Origin: Bradyrhizobium ottawaense
GTDB taxonomy: Bacteria > Pseudomonadota > Alphaproteobacteria > Rhizobiales > Xanthobacteraceae
Assembly (NCBI RefSeq): GCF_900099825.1
Contig: NZ_LT629693.1
Location: 6,893,001-6,957,000 of the forward strand
DNA: 64,000 bases
Direction of reading: 5' to 3'
Shown piece by piece: positions 24,551-33,647 of the stretch; the first letter of the stretch is position 1; the number at the start of each line of letters is the position of its first letter. The notes under the pieces were generated by a model. That model did no database searches. It had not been told where the DNA came from and saw nothing but the letters and a program-made list of their open reading frames with translations. Made by a program: the position numbers and the translations under genes.

Positions 24551-25771
24551 ATGAAGTGGCAAGCGGTCATCGCTGCGACACTCATCTCGGTAACATCCAT
24601 CTCGGTAACATCGGCGGCAGGTGCTGCGGACAAGAAATATGGTCCGGGCGTGACCGACACCGAAATCAAGCTTGGGCAGACGTCTCCCTATAGCGGACCG
24701 GCCTCGGCCTACAGCGTCATCGCCAAGGCCCAGCTCGCCTATTTCAAGATGATCAACGACCAGGGCGGCATCAACGGGCGCAAGATCAACCTGATCAGCA
24801 TCGACGATGCCTACAGCCCGGCCAAGACGGTCGAGCAGACGCGCAAGCTGGTCGAGCAGGAAGAGGTAGCGGCGATCCTCAATCCGCTGGGCACGCCGAC
24901 CGGGCTCGCGGTGCGGAAATATCTCAACGACAAGAAGGTGCCGCAACTGTTCGTCGGCGCCGGCGCCACGCTGTGGGGCGACCACGAGCATTTTCCTTAC
25001 TCGATCGGCTTCCAGGCCTCGTATCAGGCCGAGACCGCGGTCTACGCGAAATATGTTCTGACCAAGAAGCCCGACGCCAAGATCGCGCTGTTCTACCAGA
25101 ACGACGACGCCGGCAAGGACTACGGCAACGGCTTCAAGAAGGGATTGGGACCGGACAACGTCAAGAAGATGGTGGTGGCCGAAGCGACCTATGAATCGAC
25201 CGATCCGACCATCGACAGCCAGATCGTCAAACTGAAAGCGTCCGGCGCCGACGTGCTGTTCATGCATGCGATTCCGAAGCAGGCGGCGCAGGCGATCCGC
25301 AAGATCGGCGAGATCGGATGGAAGCCGGACATGTTCTTCCTCGCGGCGACCTCGACATCGATCACGTCGGTGCTGAAGCCGGCCGGCTTCGACCACTCCA
25401 AGGGGATCATCTCGTCCTATTCGTTCAAGGACCCGAACGATCCGCAGTGGCAGAAGGACAAGGACGTGCAGGACTGGGCCGAGTTCATGAAGAAGTATTT
25501 TCCCGACGGCAATATCCAGGACCAGCTCATCGTCTATGGCTATGTCGTGGCGGAAGCCACCGTGCAGGTGCTCAAGCAGTGCGGCGACACCCTGACCGGC
25601 GAGAACATCATGAAGCAGGCGGCCAATCTCGACATCGCGTTGCCGATGATGTTGCCGGGCATCAAGTTGAAGACGTCGCCGACCGATTATTTTCCGGTTG
25701 AGGCGATGCGACTGGAACGCTTCAACGGCGAGGCCTGGGAGCTGTTCGGCGATGTGATTGGCGCGGACTAA
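24551..25771 (+). CDS. ABC transporter substrate-binding protein, branched-chain amino acid type
   Basis: A 406-residue periplasmic binding protein. It has a 25-residue signal peptide and then ITPPVTDTEIKLGQT-like start (here GVTDTEIKLGQTSPYSGPA), the type-1 binding fold of the LivJ family, with EQEEVAAILNPLGTPTGLAV and YFPDGNIQDQLIVYGYVVAE. It would bind an amino acid, aromatic acid or related carboxylate and hand it to a permease that is not encoded nearby. The dehydrogenase upstream may use the same substrate pathway (inference). RBS GGGAGACG sits before ATG. Confidence 0.92.
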   Translation: MKWQAVIAATLISVTSISVTSAAGAADKKYGPGVTDTEIKLGQTSPYSGPASAYSVIAKAQLAYFKMINDQGGINGRKINLISIDDAYSPAKTVEQTRKLVEQEEVAAILNPLGTPTGLAVRKYLNDKKVPQLFVGAGATLWGDHEHFPYSIGFQASYQAETAVYAKYVLTKKPDAKIALFYQNDDAGKDYGNGFKKGLGPDNVKKMVVAEATYESTDPTIDSQIVKLKASGADVLFMHAIPKQAAQAIRKIGEIGWKPDMFFLAATSTSITSVLKPAGFDHSKGIISSYSFKDPNDPQWQKDKDVQDWAEFMKKYFPDGNIQDQLIVYGYVVAEATVQVLKQCGDTLTGENIMKQAANLDIALPMMLPGIKLKTSPTDYFPVEAMRLERFNGEAWELFGDVIGAD

Positions 25772-25813
25772 TACGTCGTCGCGCGTTGTGGAGACGGGTT
25801 CCCTGCAGCAAAG

Positions 25814-26245
25814 CTACTTCTGTACGAGCTGGTTCAGATCCTGCTTGATCGAGGCGAGGAGCTGTTCCAGCCGTTCCGGTCGAAACGCCGCTTGCTCCGG
25901 AACAGTGGCTTGAACCGGCCGCTCGGGCAGCGCGGTGCGCTCGGTCAGAACCGGACGCTCGGTGAGGGCGGATCGCTCGGGAAGCGAGGGGCGTTGCGGG
26001 AAAGCAGGTCGATCCGGGAACGATTGTCGTTCCGGGATCGTAGGTCGATCCGGGATCGCTGGCCGATCCGGGAACACCGGTCGAACCCGCTGCTCGGGAA
26101 AGGTCACGCGGACGGGCTCGCCGGGCTGAGCGTCAGCCTTGACGAATTCACCGTGCAAAACGTCCTCGCGGCGGCCCATCACCCACAGGATCGCCCAATA
26201 GGATACCGCCAAAACAATAAGGCTGAAAATACCGATCTCAAACAT
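25814..26245 (-). CDS. Membrane-anchored protein with Pro-Glu-Arg tandem repeats
   Basis: A 143-residue protein. One N-terminal membrane helix (MFEIGIFSLIVLAVSYWAIL) is followed by a short acidic-basic stretch. From about residue 58 come about ten degenerate six-residue repeats of the type FPDRPA, IPDRPT, IPERQS, LPERSA, LTERPV, LTERTA. A C-terminal helix (RLEQLLASIKQDLNQLVQK) follows. The underlying DNA is itself a near-tandem repeat of about 18 bases. A polyproline-rich spacer spanning the envelope or binding a partner is a reasonable guess; no family is recognised. Confidence 0.7.
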   Translation of the reverse strand: MFEIGIFSLIVLAVSYWAILWVMGRREDVLHGEFVKADAQPGEPVRVTFPEQRVRPVFPDRPAIPDRPTIPERQSFPDRPAFPQRPSLPERSALTERPVLTERTALPERPVQATVPEQAAFRPERLEQLLASIKQDLNQLVQK

Positions 26246-26402
26246 GGCTCACTTCCAATAGGCCAAGTATCTGTGGGAACGGCGATTTTGGTCAAGTCCG
26301 CGCAAGGCGATTGTTCATCGGTGCGTTGTTTGGGTACCATTAGGGTTACTGCTGTGCCCGGCCGGGCCGGCCCAGAAAAATGCCAGAGGGCGGAGGAATG
26401 AG

Positions 26403-27176
26403 ATGCCGGGAGTGAAGCGGGAACGCGCCGATGCCGTTGGCGTGCTGACACTGGATGAGCCGGCGACGCTGAATGCGATGACGCCGGATCTGCTCGGCGA
26501 TCTCGCCATCGCGATCGGCGAGATGACCGACGATCCGCAGGTGCGGGCGCTGGTGCTGACCGGCGCCGGCCGCGGCTTTTGTTCGGGCCAAAATCTCAAG
26601 GCCGCGCAAATCCTCGGCGACGACATCGTCGCCGGCGTGATGCGTTATTACTGGCCGACATTCAAAGCCCTGCGTGAATGCCGTGTGCCGATCGTGGTCG
26701 CCGTCAACGGCGTGGCGGCAGGCGGCGGATTCAGCCTTGCGATGGCAGGCGACATGATCGTCGCAGCGCGTTCGGCGAGCTTCATTCAGGTGTTCAGCCG
26801 GATCGCACTGGTCCCCGATCTCGGTTCGACCTGGCTGTTGCCGCGCCTCGTCGGCCGGCAGCGCGCGCTCGAACTGATGCTGAGCAACGAGCCGCTCTCG
26901 GCAGAGCAGGCAAAAGAATGGGGACTGGTCCGCGAGGTCTTCGACGAGGCCGCACTTCTGGACGGCGCGCTGGCGCTGGCGCGCAAGCTTGCGGCCGGTC
27001 CGACGCGCGCGCTGGTCGCGACCCGCGGGCTGATCGAACATAGCGAGCATTCCAGCTATGCCGATCAGTTCCGGCGCGAAATCGAGGTCCAGGCGGAAAT
27101 CCGCACCAGCGCCGACGCCGTGGAGGGGCGTAACGCCTTTCTCGAGAAGCGCGCGGCGCGGTTCAGCGGACGCTGA
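26403..27176 (+). CDS. Enoyl-CoA hydratase/isomerase family protein
   Basis: A 257-residue crotonase. Oxyanion-hole loops are visible in RGFCSGQNLK and NGVAAGGGFSLAMAGD. The position of the usual first Glu is replaced in this subfamily (the loop reads GGFSLAMAGDM), and the second acidic residue lies in SRIALVPDLGSTWLLPR, as in PaaG-like isomerases. It may act on an enoyl-CoA in aromatic acid or fatty acid breakdown. The C-terminal helix (RSADAVEGRNAFLEKRAARF-like) is typical. Start at ATG 26403 after GGAGGAATG. Confidence 0.88.
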   Translation: MPGVKRERADAVGVLTLDEPATLNAMTPDLLGDLAIAIGEMTDDPQVRALVLTGAGRGFCSGQNLKAAQILGDDIVAGVMRYYWPTFKALRECRVPIVVAVNGVAAGGGFSLAMAGDMIVAARSASFIQVFSRIALVPDLGSTWLLPRLVGRQRALELMLSNEPLSAEQAKEWGLVREVFDEAALLDGALALARKLAAGPTRALVATRGLIEHSEHSSYADQFRREIEVQAEIRTSADAVEGRNAFLEKRAARFSGR

Positions 27177-27254
27177 ACGCGCTCGTTACTTGCACGATGG
27201 CGGTGCAGCGAACATCATGAGCCTGTGAGAGCGTTATTGAAAGGACAGGCCGTC

Positions 27255-28991
27255 ATGCGGATCGACAATGTCGCCGACCTCATCGCGGAGACTCTCGCCC
27301 AGGCCGGCGTCAAGCGCATCTTCGGTGTGGTCGGCGACAGCCTGAATGGCCTGACCGACGCGTTGCGCAAACGCGAAACCATCGACTGGATTCACGTCCG
27401 GCATGAGGAGGTTGCGGCCTTCGCGGCGGCGGGTGAAGCGCAGATCACTGGCGAGCTTGCGGTATGTGCGGGGTCGTGCGGTCCCGGCAATCTCCATCTC
27501 ATCAACGGCCTGTTCGACGCCCATCGCAGCCGCACGCCGGTACTGGCGATCGCAGCGCAGATTCCGTCCGGCGAAATCGGCGGCGGCTATTTTCAGGAGA
27601 CGCATCCACAGGATCTGTTTCGGGAGTGCAGCCACTACTGCGAACTGATTTCCGACCCCGCACAGCTGCCTTACGTTCTGGAAAATGCCATTCGCGCCGC
27701 GGTCGGGCGGCGCGGTGTCGCGGTTATTGTCATCCCCGGCGACGTCGCATTGCGGGGCGCGCCGAAGCGCGGCATCTCGCCGAACGCAGGTCTGTTGCCG
27801 GCAGCGCCCGTCGTTCGGCCGGCCGAACCGGAATTGACCGCCCTGGCCGAACTTCTGAATGGCGCCAAACGGGTCACGCTGTTCTGCGGTCGCGGCTGTG
27901 CCGGCGCACATGATGGCCTGATAAAGCTTGCCGAGACGCTTCTGAGCCCAATGGTGCATGCGCTCGGCGGCAAGGAATATGTCGAGTTCGACAATCCCTA
28001 CGATGTCGGCATGACCGGGTTCATCGGCTTCTCGTCCGGCTATGCCGCGATGCATGCCTGCGACGTATTGCTGATGCTGGGGACGGATTTTCCCTACAAG
28101 CAGTTTTTCCCGACGGATGCGAAGATCGCCCAGGTCGACATCCGCCCCGAAAATCTCGGCCGCCGCTGCAAACTCGACCTCGGCATCGTCGGCGATGTCG
28201 CTGCCACGATCGGCGCGCTGCTGCCTAAGCTGACGGCGAAGGGCGGCCGCAAGCATCTCGACGACAGCCTGATCCATTACAAGAAAGCGCGCGCCGGGCT
28301 GGACGAACTCGCCCGCGGCACGCCCGGCCAGAAGCCGATCCACCCGCAATATCTGGCGTGTCTGTTGAGCGAGCAGGCGTCGGAAGACGCTGTCTTCACC
28401 GCCGATGTCGGCACGCCGACGATCTGGGCCGCGCGCTATCTGAAAATGAACGGGCGCCGGCGCCTCGTCGGCTCCTGGGTCCACGGCTCGATGGCCAATG
28501 CGATGGCGCATGCAATCGGCGTTCAGGCCTCGCAGAAGGGGCGGCAGGTCGTCTCGATGTCGGGCGATGGCGGGTTTGCCATGCTGATGGGAGACCTGAT
28601 CACGCTGACGCAGATGAAGCTGCCGGTGAAGGTGGTGATCTTCAACAACGGCGTGCTTGGGTTCGTGGCGCTGGAGATGAAGGCCGCCGGTTTCATCGAA
28701 ACCGGCGTCGATCTGCAAAATCCCGATTTCGCGGCGATGGCCCGCGCCATGGGCATTCATGCGGTGCGGGTCGAGGATCCCGGCGATCTGCCGAACGCGA
28801 TCCGCGACGTGCTGGCCCATGACGGTCCCGCCGTACTCGACGTCGTGACGGCGACCCAGGAATTGTCGATGCCGCCGACCATCACGGTGGAGCAGATCAA
28901 GGGCTTCAGTCTATGGGTGCTCCGCGCCGTGATGAGCGGTCGCGGCGACGAGGTTCTCGATCTGGCAAAGACCAACCTGTTGCCACGGTGA
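27255..28991 (+). CDS. poxB: Pyruvate dehydrogenase (quinone), thiamine-diphosphate dependent
   Basis: A 578-residue protein from ATG 27255 ([20 protein letters not shown]). It has the three domains of pyruvate oxidases: the PYR domain with the Glu in [15 protein letters not shown], the FAD domain in the middle, and the PP domain with [13 protein letters not shown] and IFNNGVLG. The loop [20 protein letters not shown] matches PoxB-type enzymes. It oxidises pyruvate to acetate and CO2 and passes electrons to quinone at the membrane. A C-terminal membrane-binding amphipathic helix ([20 protein letters not shown]) is present. Alternative: another ThDP oxidase with similar folds. Confidence 0.9.
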   Translation: MRIDNVADLIAETLAQAGVKRIFGVVGDSLNGLTDALRKRETIDWIHVRHEEVAAFAAAGEAQITGELAVCAGSCGPGNLHLINGLFDAHRSRTPVLAIAAQIPSGEIGGGYFQETHPQDLFRECSHYCELISDPAQLPYVLENAIRAAVGRRGVAVIVIPGDVALRGAPKRGISPNAGLLPAAPVVRPAEPELTALAELLNGAKRVTLFCGRGCAGAHDGLIKLAETLLSPMVHALGGKEYVEFDNPYDVGMTGFIGFSSGYAAMHACDVLLMLGTDFPYKQFFPTDAKIAQVDIRPENLGRRCKLDLGIVGDVAATIGALLPKLTAKGGRKHLDDSLIHYKKARAGLDELARGTPGQKPIHPQYLACLLSEQASEDAVFTADVGTPTIWAARYLKMNGRRRLVGSWVHGSMANAMAHAIGVQASQKGRQVVSMSGDGGFAMLMGDLITLTQMKLPVKVVIFNNGVLGFVALEMKAAGFIETGVDLQNPDFAAMARAMGIHAVRVEDPGDLPNAIRDVLAHDGPAVLDVVTATQELSMPPTITVEQIKGFSLWVLRAVMSGRGDEVLDLAKTNLLPR

Positions 28992-29527
28992 GCTGATGAG
29001 TTTTCGCGCGCCGGCGTAAGTAGCACGCAAGGAAGAGTAGAGCGACCTCCGCCGTACATCGAGGAACCAGGGCATGTACTCATTAAGCGACCGTCCGCCT
29101 GATGTCCGGTCAACCCCCAACAGCGGCCCAATTGCGGACATTCTCCGGAGTCGCAGATGGGCCAATACCGACCGTGAGTTCACTTTTGCCGACTACCATC
29201 CCGATGCCGACTACCATCCCGACGAACCTGGGGCATCACAGGGAGGTCGCGCCCTATTCGTGGATAACTTCGATGGCCCAGCGCAGCCCAAGGCGGCAAT
29301 CTCTTCGAAAGATATTGCCCCCAACATCTTGTCATCAGACGGTAGGTGGATTCTGTTATATACTGTTTGTAGCACGGTCCCTGGGCAGTTCATACCAAAG
29401 GTATCATCCGAATAATTGCTCATACGCTTGGCCCAGGCACAGCTGCAATCATTTTTACAGTTCGAAGCTGGCCGACGCATCGCAGTTCACTAGTCTTGGA
29501 GCGGGCTTGTAAACAAGGAGGCCGACC
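28992..29527. other. Intergenic, no supportable gene
   Basis: Open frames here are short and lack family features. GCCGACTACCATCCCGA occurs twice in tandem near 29190-29222. Fragments such as ATGTCCGGTC and GCGGACATT recur as degenerate intergenic motifs at 35.7, 36.2 and 37.5 kb. RBS GGAGG before 29528 belongs to the next gene. Confidence 0.5.
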
Positions 29528-30850
29528 ATGACCGCAATCTCCTCTTCACCCACCCGGCGCAGCCTTCTCGCAGGGTCAGCCGCAACTGGTGCCGTTAGCT
29601 TGCTTCCAATACATTTCGTCGCCGCACGCGCGCAATCGAAGCAAGGAGGGTCCCCGCTTGGTACGACCAAAGCCGACGCAATTCTTCCCTTCCGCGTCAA
29701 TGTCCGGGGTGAAGACCTCGCTAATCTCCGCCGGCGCCTCGCGGCCACGCGCTGGCCCACCAAAGAGCTCGTTGAGGATCGGTCGCAGGGTGTGCAGCTG
29801 GCGACGCTGCGGGCGCTCGCCCGCTACTGGTCGACTGAGTACGACTGGCGCAAGTGCGAGGCACGGCTGAACGCGCTGCCACAGTTCACGACCGTGATCG
29901 ACGGGGTGAAGATCCATTTCATCCACGTCAAGTCCCGGCATGAGAATGCGCTGCCGCTGATCATGACGCACGGCTGGCCTGGCTCGGTCATCGAGCTCCT
30001 CGATACCGTCGGTCCCCTGACGGACCCGACCAAGTATGGTGGCACTCCCGACGATGCATTCCACCTGGTGCTGCCGTCCTTGCCTGGCTACGGCTTCTCG
30101 GGTGAGCCGACCGAACTCGGCTGGGACACCGCGCGCATCGCGCGTGCGTGGGCGGTGCTGATGGATCGCCTCGGCTACACGCGCTACGTCGCCCAGGGTG
30201 GCGACGTAGGAGCGGCAGTAACGGATGCGATGGGGCGCCAGGCACCCAAGGGACTTCTCGGCATCCACGTCAACTTGCTCGCGGGTGTGGCGGCAATGTC
30301 CGACAAGCTGCCCGCAGAATCCGAGAAGGAACGCGCGGCGCAGAAGGCGGCCGCGACGTTTAGGGCGAGTGGCTTTGGCTACTTCCTGGAGCAGTCGACG
30401 CGGCCACAAACGATCGGCTACTCCCTGCTGAATTCACCCCTCGGGCTCGCGAGCTGGATGCTCGACCATGACACGGACAGCTACTACAAGATTTCCCGAG
30501 CGTTCGTGGAGGGTAAGCCCGCGGGCAATCTCACCCGGGACAGCATCCTCGACAACATCACGCTGTACTGGCTGACGGGCACTGGGGCCTCGGCCGCACG
30601 GTGGTACTGGGAGGCCGGACAGGCCGCAGCCCGTGCGGCCGGCAAGTCTCCTCCTGCGGTCGCGGTTCCCGTGGGATTTACGACGTTCCCCGGCGAAATC
30701 TTTGCTGCGCCCCGAAGTTGGGTCGAGATTATGTACCCCGGCCTCGCCTACTTCAGCGAGGTCGAACGTGGCGGACATTTCGCCGCCTGGGAGGAGCCGA
30801 AGCTGTTTTCAGATGAGGTACGCGCAGCCTTCAGATCATTGCGCAAATAA
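29528..30850 (+). CDS. Epoxide hydrolase with Tat signal
   Basis: A 440-residue protein. The N-terminus has the twin-arginine motif TRRSLL and a hydrophobic stretch to VAARAQS, so Tat export is likely. The epoxide hydrolase N-terminal (EHN) domain (FRVNVRGEDLANLRRRLAAT, TEYDWRKCEARLNALPQFTT) precedes an alpha/beta hydrolase core. The core has the HGWPGS oxyanion, the nucleophile Asp in QGGDVGAAV and the base His in RGGHFAAWE. Such enzymes open epoxides through a covalent ester. Exported members are common in soil bacteria. The codon usage looks like its neighbours. Solitary gene. Confidence 0.9.
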   Translation: MTAISSSPTRRSLLAGSAATGAVSLLPIHFVAARAQSKQGGSPLGTTKADAILPFRVNVRGEDLANLRRRLAATRWPTKELVEDRSQGVQLATLRALARYWSTEYDWRKCEARLNALPQFTTVIDGVKIHFIHVKSRHENALPLIMTHGWPGSVIELLDTVGPLTDPTKYGGTPDDAFHLVLPSLPGYGFSGEPTELGWDTARIARAWAVLMDRLGYTRYVAQGGDVGAAVTDAMGRQAPKGLLGIHVNLLAGVAAMSDKLPAESEKERAAQKAAATFRASGFGYFLEQSTRPQTIGYSLLNSPLGLASWMLDHDTDSYYKISRAFVEGKPAGNLTRDSILDNITLYWLTGTGASAARWYWEAGQAAARAAGKSPPAVAVPVGFTTFPGEIFAAPRSWVEIMYPGLAYFSEVERGGHFAAWEEPKLFSDEVRAAFRSLRK

Positions 30851-31076
30851 CGGGAGGCTCGACGCCGACGATGTTGAGCACGCGCGTCAGATTGTAGGTC
30901 AGCGCACGCCGCGCCATCTCCGTGAATTACGAATTACGGTGACAGTGCACTAAATTTCTCTGCCATACCGCATATCGCTCCGCTCATGCGGGCTACGGCC
31001 TCAAATCTGCCTTGCAACGCGACCTGCTTCGCACTCCCGTGCAAGCGAAATCTTGCGGCAGGCGCTGCGACAAAAC

Positions 31077-31185
31077 AACCCGACGGGCAAATCACCAAAA
31101 GTCTGTCCAGCCCTTCCGCTAAATATTTCCGTTGCCCCGTCGGGCAAATCAGACGTTTAACTTCGCCCGTCTCCCGCGATGAGAG
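31077..31185. repeat. Dispersed repeat copy B, left part
   Basis: It matches the beginning of copy A (5767-): CGACGGGCAAATCACC, a 40-base spacer, then CCGTCGGGCAAATCAG, and breaks after GATGAGAG where the IS110 element starts. Upstream, 30851-31076 has no gene; it holds the downstream region of the epoxide hydrolase. Confidence 0.8.
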
Positions 31186-31342
31186 CAACTGTGCTGAAGT
31201 AGACCGGTGATCGGCTGGCCTCAAGGCTGGCGCGAGGCGCGCCCCCGCCTTCGGCGGCTTACGGCCTTGACGCCGTCCGCTCCGCGGTCTGTTGGCTAGG
31301 CATGCGCTCGGTCGAGGACCGAGCGCGGTGAAGTGCGCTCGC

Positions 31343-32305
31343 TCAATTCAGTGCGTAACGGCTGGGATCCCATTTCTGCCGGCGTGCGATCATTGTGTTG
31401 AGGATGATGATCAGCTTTCGCATGCAGGCGACGAGCGCAACCTTCGGCTCCTTCCCCTTGGCAAGTAGCCGTTGATAGTAGGCCTTGAAGACAGGATTGT
31501 TCTGTGTGGCCGCGCCGAGGCACGGCATGTAGAGGGCGTTTCGGACCCAACGGCGGCCGCCCTTGATGTGGCGTTCGCCGCGGCGCTTTCCGCTATCATC
31601 GTCATAAGGGGCAACGCCTAACAACGCCGCGGCGATCTCGTCGCTCACTTGGCCAAGCTCCGGCATTCCAGCAATGAGGTTCGCTGAGCTCGTTTCGGCA
31701 AAGCCCGGCACGCTCTCGACGATCTCGGCGCGTTCGGCAAGATGAGGTGTGGCCCTGACCTGGGCCGAGATCGCGACTTCGAGCTTGGCAATTTCCTCGA
31801 GCAAGCTCTTCAAGATACGGGTCCGCGCTTTCCGAGCCTGTCCTGGTGCAGCATGCTCGTTTTGAGCTTCCAGTCGTATCTTGAGATCGACCAGATTGAG
31901 ACGAGCTTTCACCAGCGCCTGCAGCTCTTCGCGCGCGGCATCGTGCACTTGGCCCGGCGCCTCGCTGAACGTCTCTGCGAACCAAGCGATCATCTCTGCA
32001 TCAATCGTATCGTTCTTGGCCAGGCGTCCGGCCGACTGCGCAAAGCTGCGGACTCGCTTGGGGTCGACGATCCGTACGGCGATGCCGGCCAGACGGAGCA
32101 CCTTCCCCCAATCGCGCTCATAGCCGCCGCTGGCCTCCATCACCGCCCTGTTCACCTTGTGCTTGCGAAGCCAGGCAACCAGCTTGCGATGACCCTGGGC
32201 AGTGCTCGGATACGTCTGCCGCAGCGCCAACTCGCGAATGCACGCATCGACCTTGTCCTTTGCTACATCGATGCCGACGACAACGAGACCATTTTGTGCC
32301 ATCAT
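31343..32305 (-). CDS. IS110-family transposase (DEDD recombinase)
   Basis: A 320-residue protein. The RuvC-like DEDD residues are Asp13 (GIDVAKDKVDA), Glu57 (MEASGGYERDW) and Asp99/Asp102 (KNDTIDAEMIAW). A central coiled coil (ARLNLVDLKIRLEAQNEH) and the C-terminal transposase_20 domain follow, with SVPGFAETSSANLIAG and the Ser nucleophile candidate in YDDDSGKRRGERHIKGGRR. The start is at 32305 or the next codon, after AGGGAGTGG. It recombines circular element and target guided by an RNA. Full length, so probably active. Confidence 0.92.
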   Translation of the reverse strand: MMAQNGLVVVGIDVAKDKVDACIRELALRQTYPSTAQGHRKLVAWLRKHKVNRAVMEASGGYERDWGKVLRLAGIAVRIVDPKRVRSFAQSAGRLAKNDTIDAEMIAWFAETFSEAPGQVHDAAREELQALVKARLNLVDLKIRLEAQNEHAAPGQARKARTRILKSLLEEIAKLEVAISAQVRATPHLAERAEIVESVPGFAETSSANLIAGMPELGQVSDEIAAALLGVAPYDDDSGKRRGERHIKGGRRWVRNALYMPCLGAATQNNPVFKAYYQRLLAKGKEPKVALVACMRKLIIILNTMIARRQKWDPSRYALN

Positions 32306-32492
32306 CCACTCCCTTCCTTGCTCGGTACGGGCTCAACGGCCCTTGCAACTGTTCGGGTTGAGGAAGACACCGGAGCTGTCCCTCGCTCTCATACAGGCTC
32401 TGCCGCTTTGGGGCGTTACGGGCTCAGTTCCAGCAACGGGCGGTTCTGCTTCAACCGCCCGTTCGCACATTCTGCCAGTTTTTGCCGACACA
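32306..32492 (-). ncRNA. Candidate bridge (seek) RNA of the IS110 element
   Basis: This 187-nt non-coding end lies upstream of the transposase, where IS621-type bridge RNAs are encoded. Reading the minus strand: a 5' hairpin with 11-bp arms AACGGGCGGTT/AACCGCCCGTT (32435-32463); then CGCCCC (plus 32410-32415), equal to the left target half; then ATGAGAG (plus 32386-32392), the reverse complement of the right target half CTCTCAT; then a stem CTCAAC/GTTGAG enclosing ACAGTTGC (plus 32345-32352), equal to the element's own 3' end plus core. Order and polarity match left and right target guides followed by a donor guide. Confidence 0.6.
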
Positions 32493-32872
32493 AGGGGCGC
32501 TCGCGATCGTCACGACGTGCGGAGAGATGCGGTGGACGTAAGGCTGCGACTGACGAGCGTGGTCCTTGCGTACGGTGAAATCGTTTGGGTCCGACGCCCC
32601 GGTGCTGGCGTCAAGTTGGCGGAAGCGAAAGCCGAAGCTGACGATGGTGGCAAGGAAGCCGGTCACCAGGACGATCTCGTATAAGCCGTAAAGCCATTGC
32701 GCAGGGAAGGCCGGATGCCTCCGCCAAACCTGTATGCTCGTGTGCACCATCTTGTTGCAACTATCGCACACGAGACCGCGGGTGCGGCGCGCACCCGGTC
32801 TTCCCTGCGCCCTCTACTCTTTGGGGGCGAAACGATCCCAATCCAGCTCGGGCGCATCGCGCCGCGAGGACG
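32493..32872. repeat. Dispersed repeat copy B, right part
   Basis: Resumes at AGGGGCGCTCGCGATCGTCA and follows copy A through GCGTACGGTGAAATCGTTTG (from 32568) to CGGGCGCATCGCGCCGCGAG near 32869. Similarity to copy A is about 85-90 percent by eye, with a few small indels. Overlapping frames on both strands are shadows. Confidence 0.8.
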
Positions 32873-32944
32873 CGGAGCCATGTGGTGCTTCATTGTTTGA
32901 AATGTGAATCGCGGGATAACCCGCGCCAGCGTCCTGGCCGCCGC

Positions 32945-33499
32945 TTAGCGCAGGCCCTCATACACCATGAAGCCACGCGCGATCGCGAGCTTGCGCAGCG
33001 CGCGGGGCACCAGCCTTTCCGGCCGGTGCAGATAGCGCCATGACGTCAGCCTGAAATCGCGGAGCGTGCCGAGATCGCTTTCGAACGGCGCCAGCGAGCC
33101 GGTCAGGCTGACCGGCTCATGCGCCCGATGGTTGAACGGCAGCAACAGCAATTCCAGATGCGCGGTGCGGCCGTCTTCCGAAGTCGCGGTGATGCCGGCG
33201 ATCGCGGCCAGCATTTCCTCGGCGACGTAGCTGATGACGTCCTCGATCTCGCGGCGGGCGCCAGGTGCAAACAGCGTCGAGAAGCCGACGTCTTTCAGGT
33301 CACGGCCGAGCAGGGCGGAGACCCGCGTTCCGGCGACGCGGAACGGATAGCCGGCGTCGTTGTCGTAGGACAGCACGAAGATGTCGCCGAGCAGTTCGCG
33401 GACCGCGCCCGGTTCGATCTCGCTGCGGTCCGGCGCGCGCGCGTCGCCGCGTTGTGCGTCCCAATAGGCGAAGAAACCGCGGCTCGATGGATGTTTCAT
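32945..33499 (-). CDS. PAS-domain protein (PAS_5 family)
   Basis: A 184-residue protein from ATG 33499 (MKHPSSRGFFAYWDAQRGDA). The single PAS-like domain spans about residues 10-150: RSEIEPGAVRELLGDIFVLS, FRVAGTRVSALLGRDLKDVG, and LELLLLPFNHRAHEPVSLTG. The PAS_5 family is alphaproteobacterial, cytoplasmic, with no attached output domain, and in Caulobacter relatives includes cell-cycle linked proteins (MopJ-like). A perfect CtrA site lies about 150 bases upstream. A role in cell-cycle or stress signalling is inference. Confidence 0.85.
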   Translation of the reverse strand: MKHPSSRGFFAYWDAQRGDARAPDRSEIEPGAVRELLGDIFVLSYDNDAGYPFRVAGTRVSALLGRDLKDVGFSTLFAPGARREIEDVISYVAEEMLAAIAGITATSEDGRTAHLELLLLPFNHRAHEPVSLTGSLAPFESDLGTLRDFRLTSWRYLHRPERLVPRALRKLAIARGFMVYEGLR

Positions 33500-33647
33500 T
33501 GTAAGGCCTTGCCCTGCGCCTGCCTTTGGCGGGACAGATCTGTCCCGCTTTCGTGCACGCGCCTTCCCTTGGTTGTTGTGCAGGAGGGGCTTTGCAGCGT
33601 CCATGCCGCCGACGCATTTTGGCCGGCTTGGGCACGGCTTTGCGATG

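Larger units (their letters stand above)
31184..32494 (-). mobile_element. IS110-family insertion sequence (about 1.3 kb)
   Basis: Limits come from comparing copy B of the dispersed repeat with intact copy A. On the minus strand the flanks read GCGCCC-CT then element TGTGTCGGC at one end, and element CACAGTTG-CT then CTCATCGC at the other. Removing the element leaves GCGCCC-CT-CTCATCGC, the order seen in copy A (AGAGGGGCG on the plus strand). The CT (AG on plus) at 31184-31185 and 32493-32494 is the shared core. No terminal inverted repeats or target duplication beyond two bases are seen, as usual for IS110. Confidence 0.85.

Noticed and set aside
24101..25396. 431-codon minus-strand frame antisense to the ABC binding protein
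   Set aside because: No recognisable domain; the plus frame is a full-length LivJ-type protein.
25935..26129. CRISPR-like or satellite array
   Set aside because: The near 18-base repeats are the coding sequence of the Pro-Glu-Arg repeats on the minus strand, with no spacers.
27234..28820. 528-codon minus-strand open frame antisense to poxB
   Set aside because: Shadow of a strongly biased coding region; composition rich in R, D, H, G without domains.
29074..29415. 113-codon plus-strand frame after poxB
   Set aside because: Composition is not protein-like and it contains a tandem duplication; no RBS.
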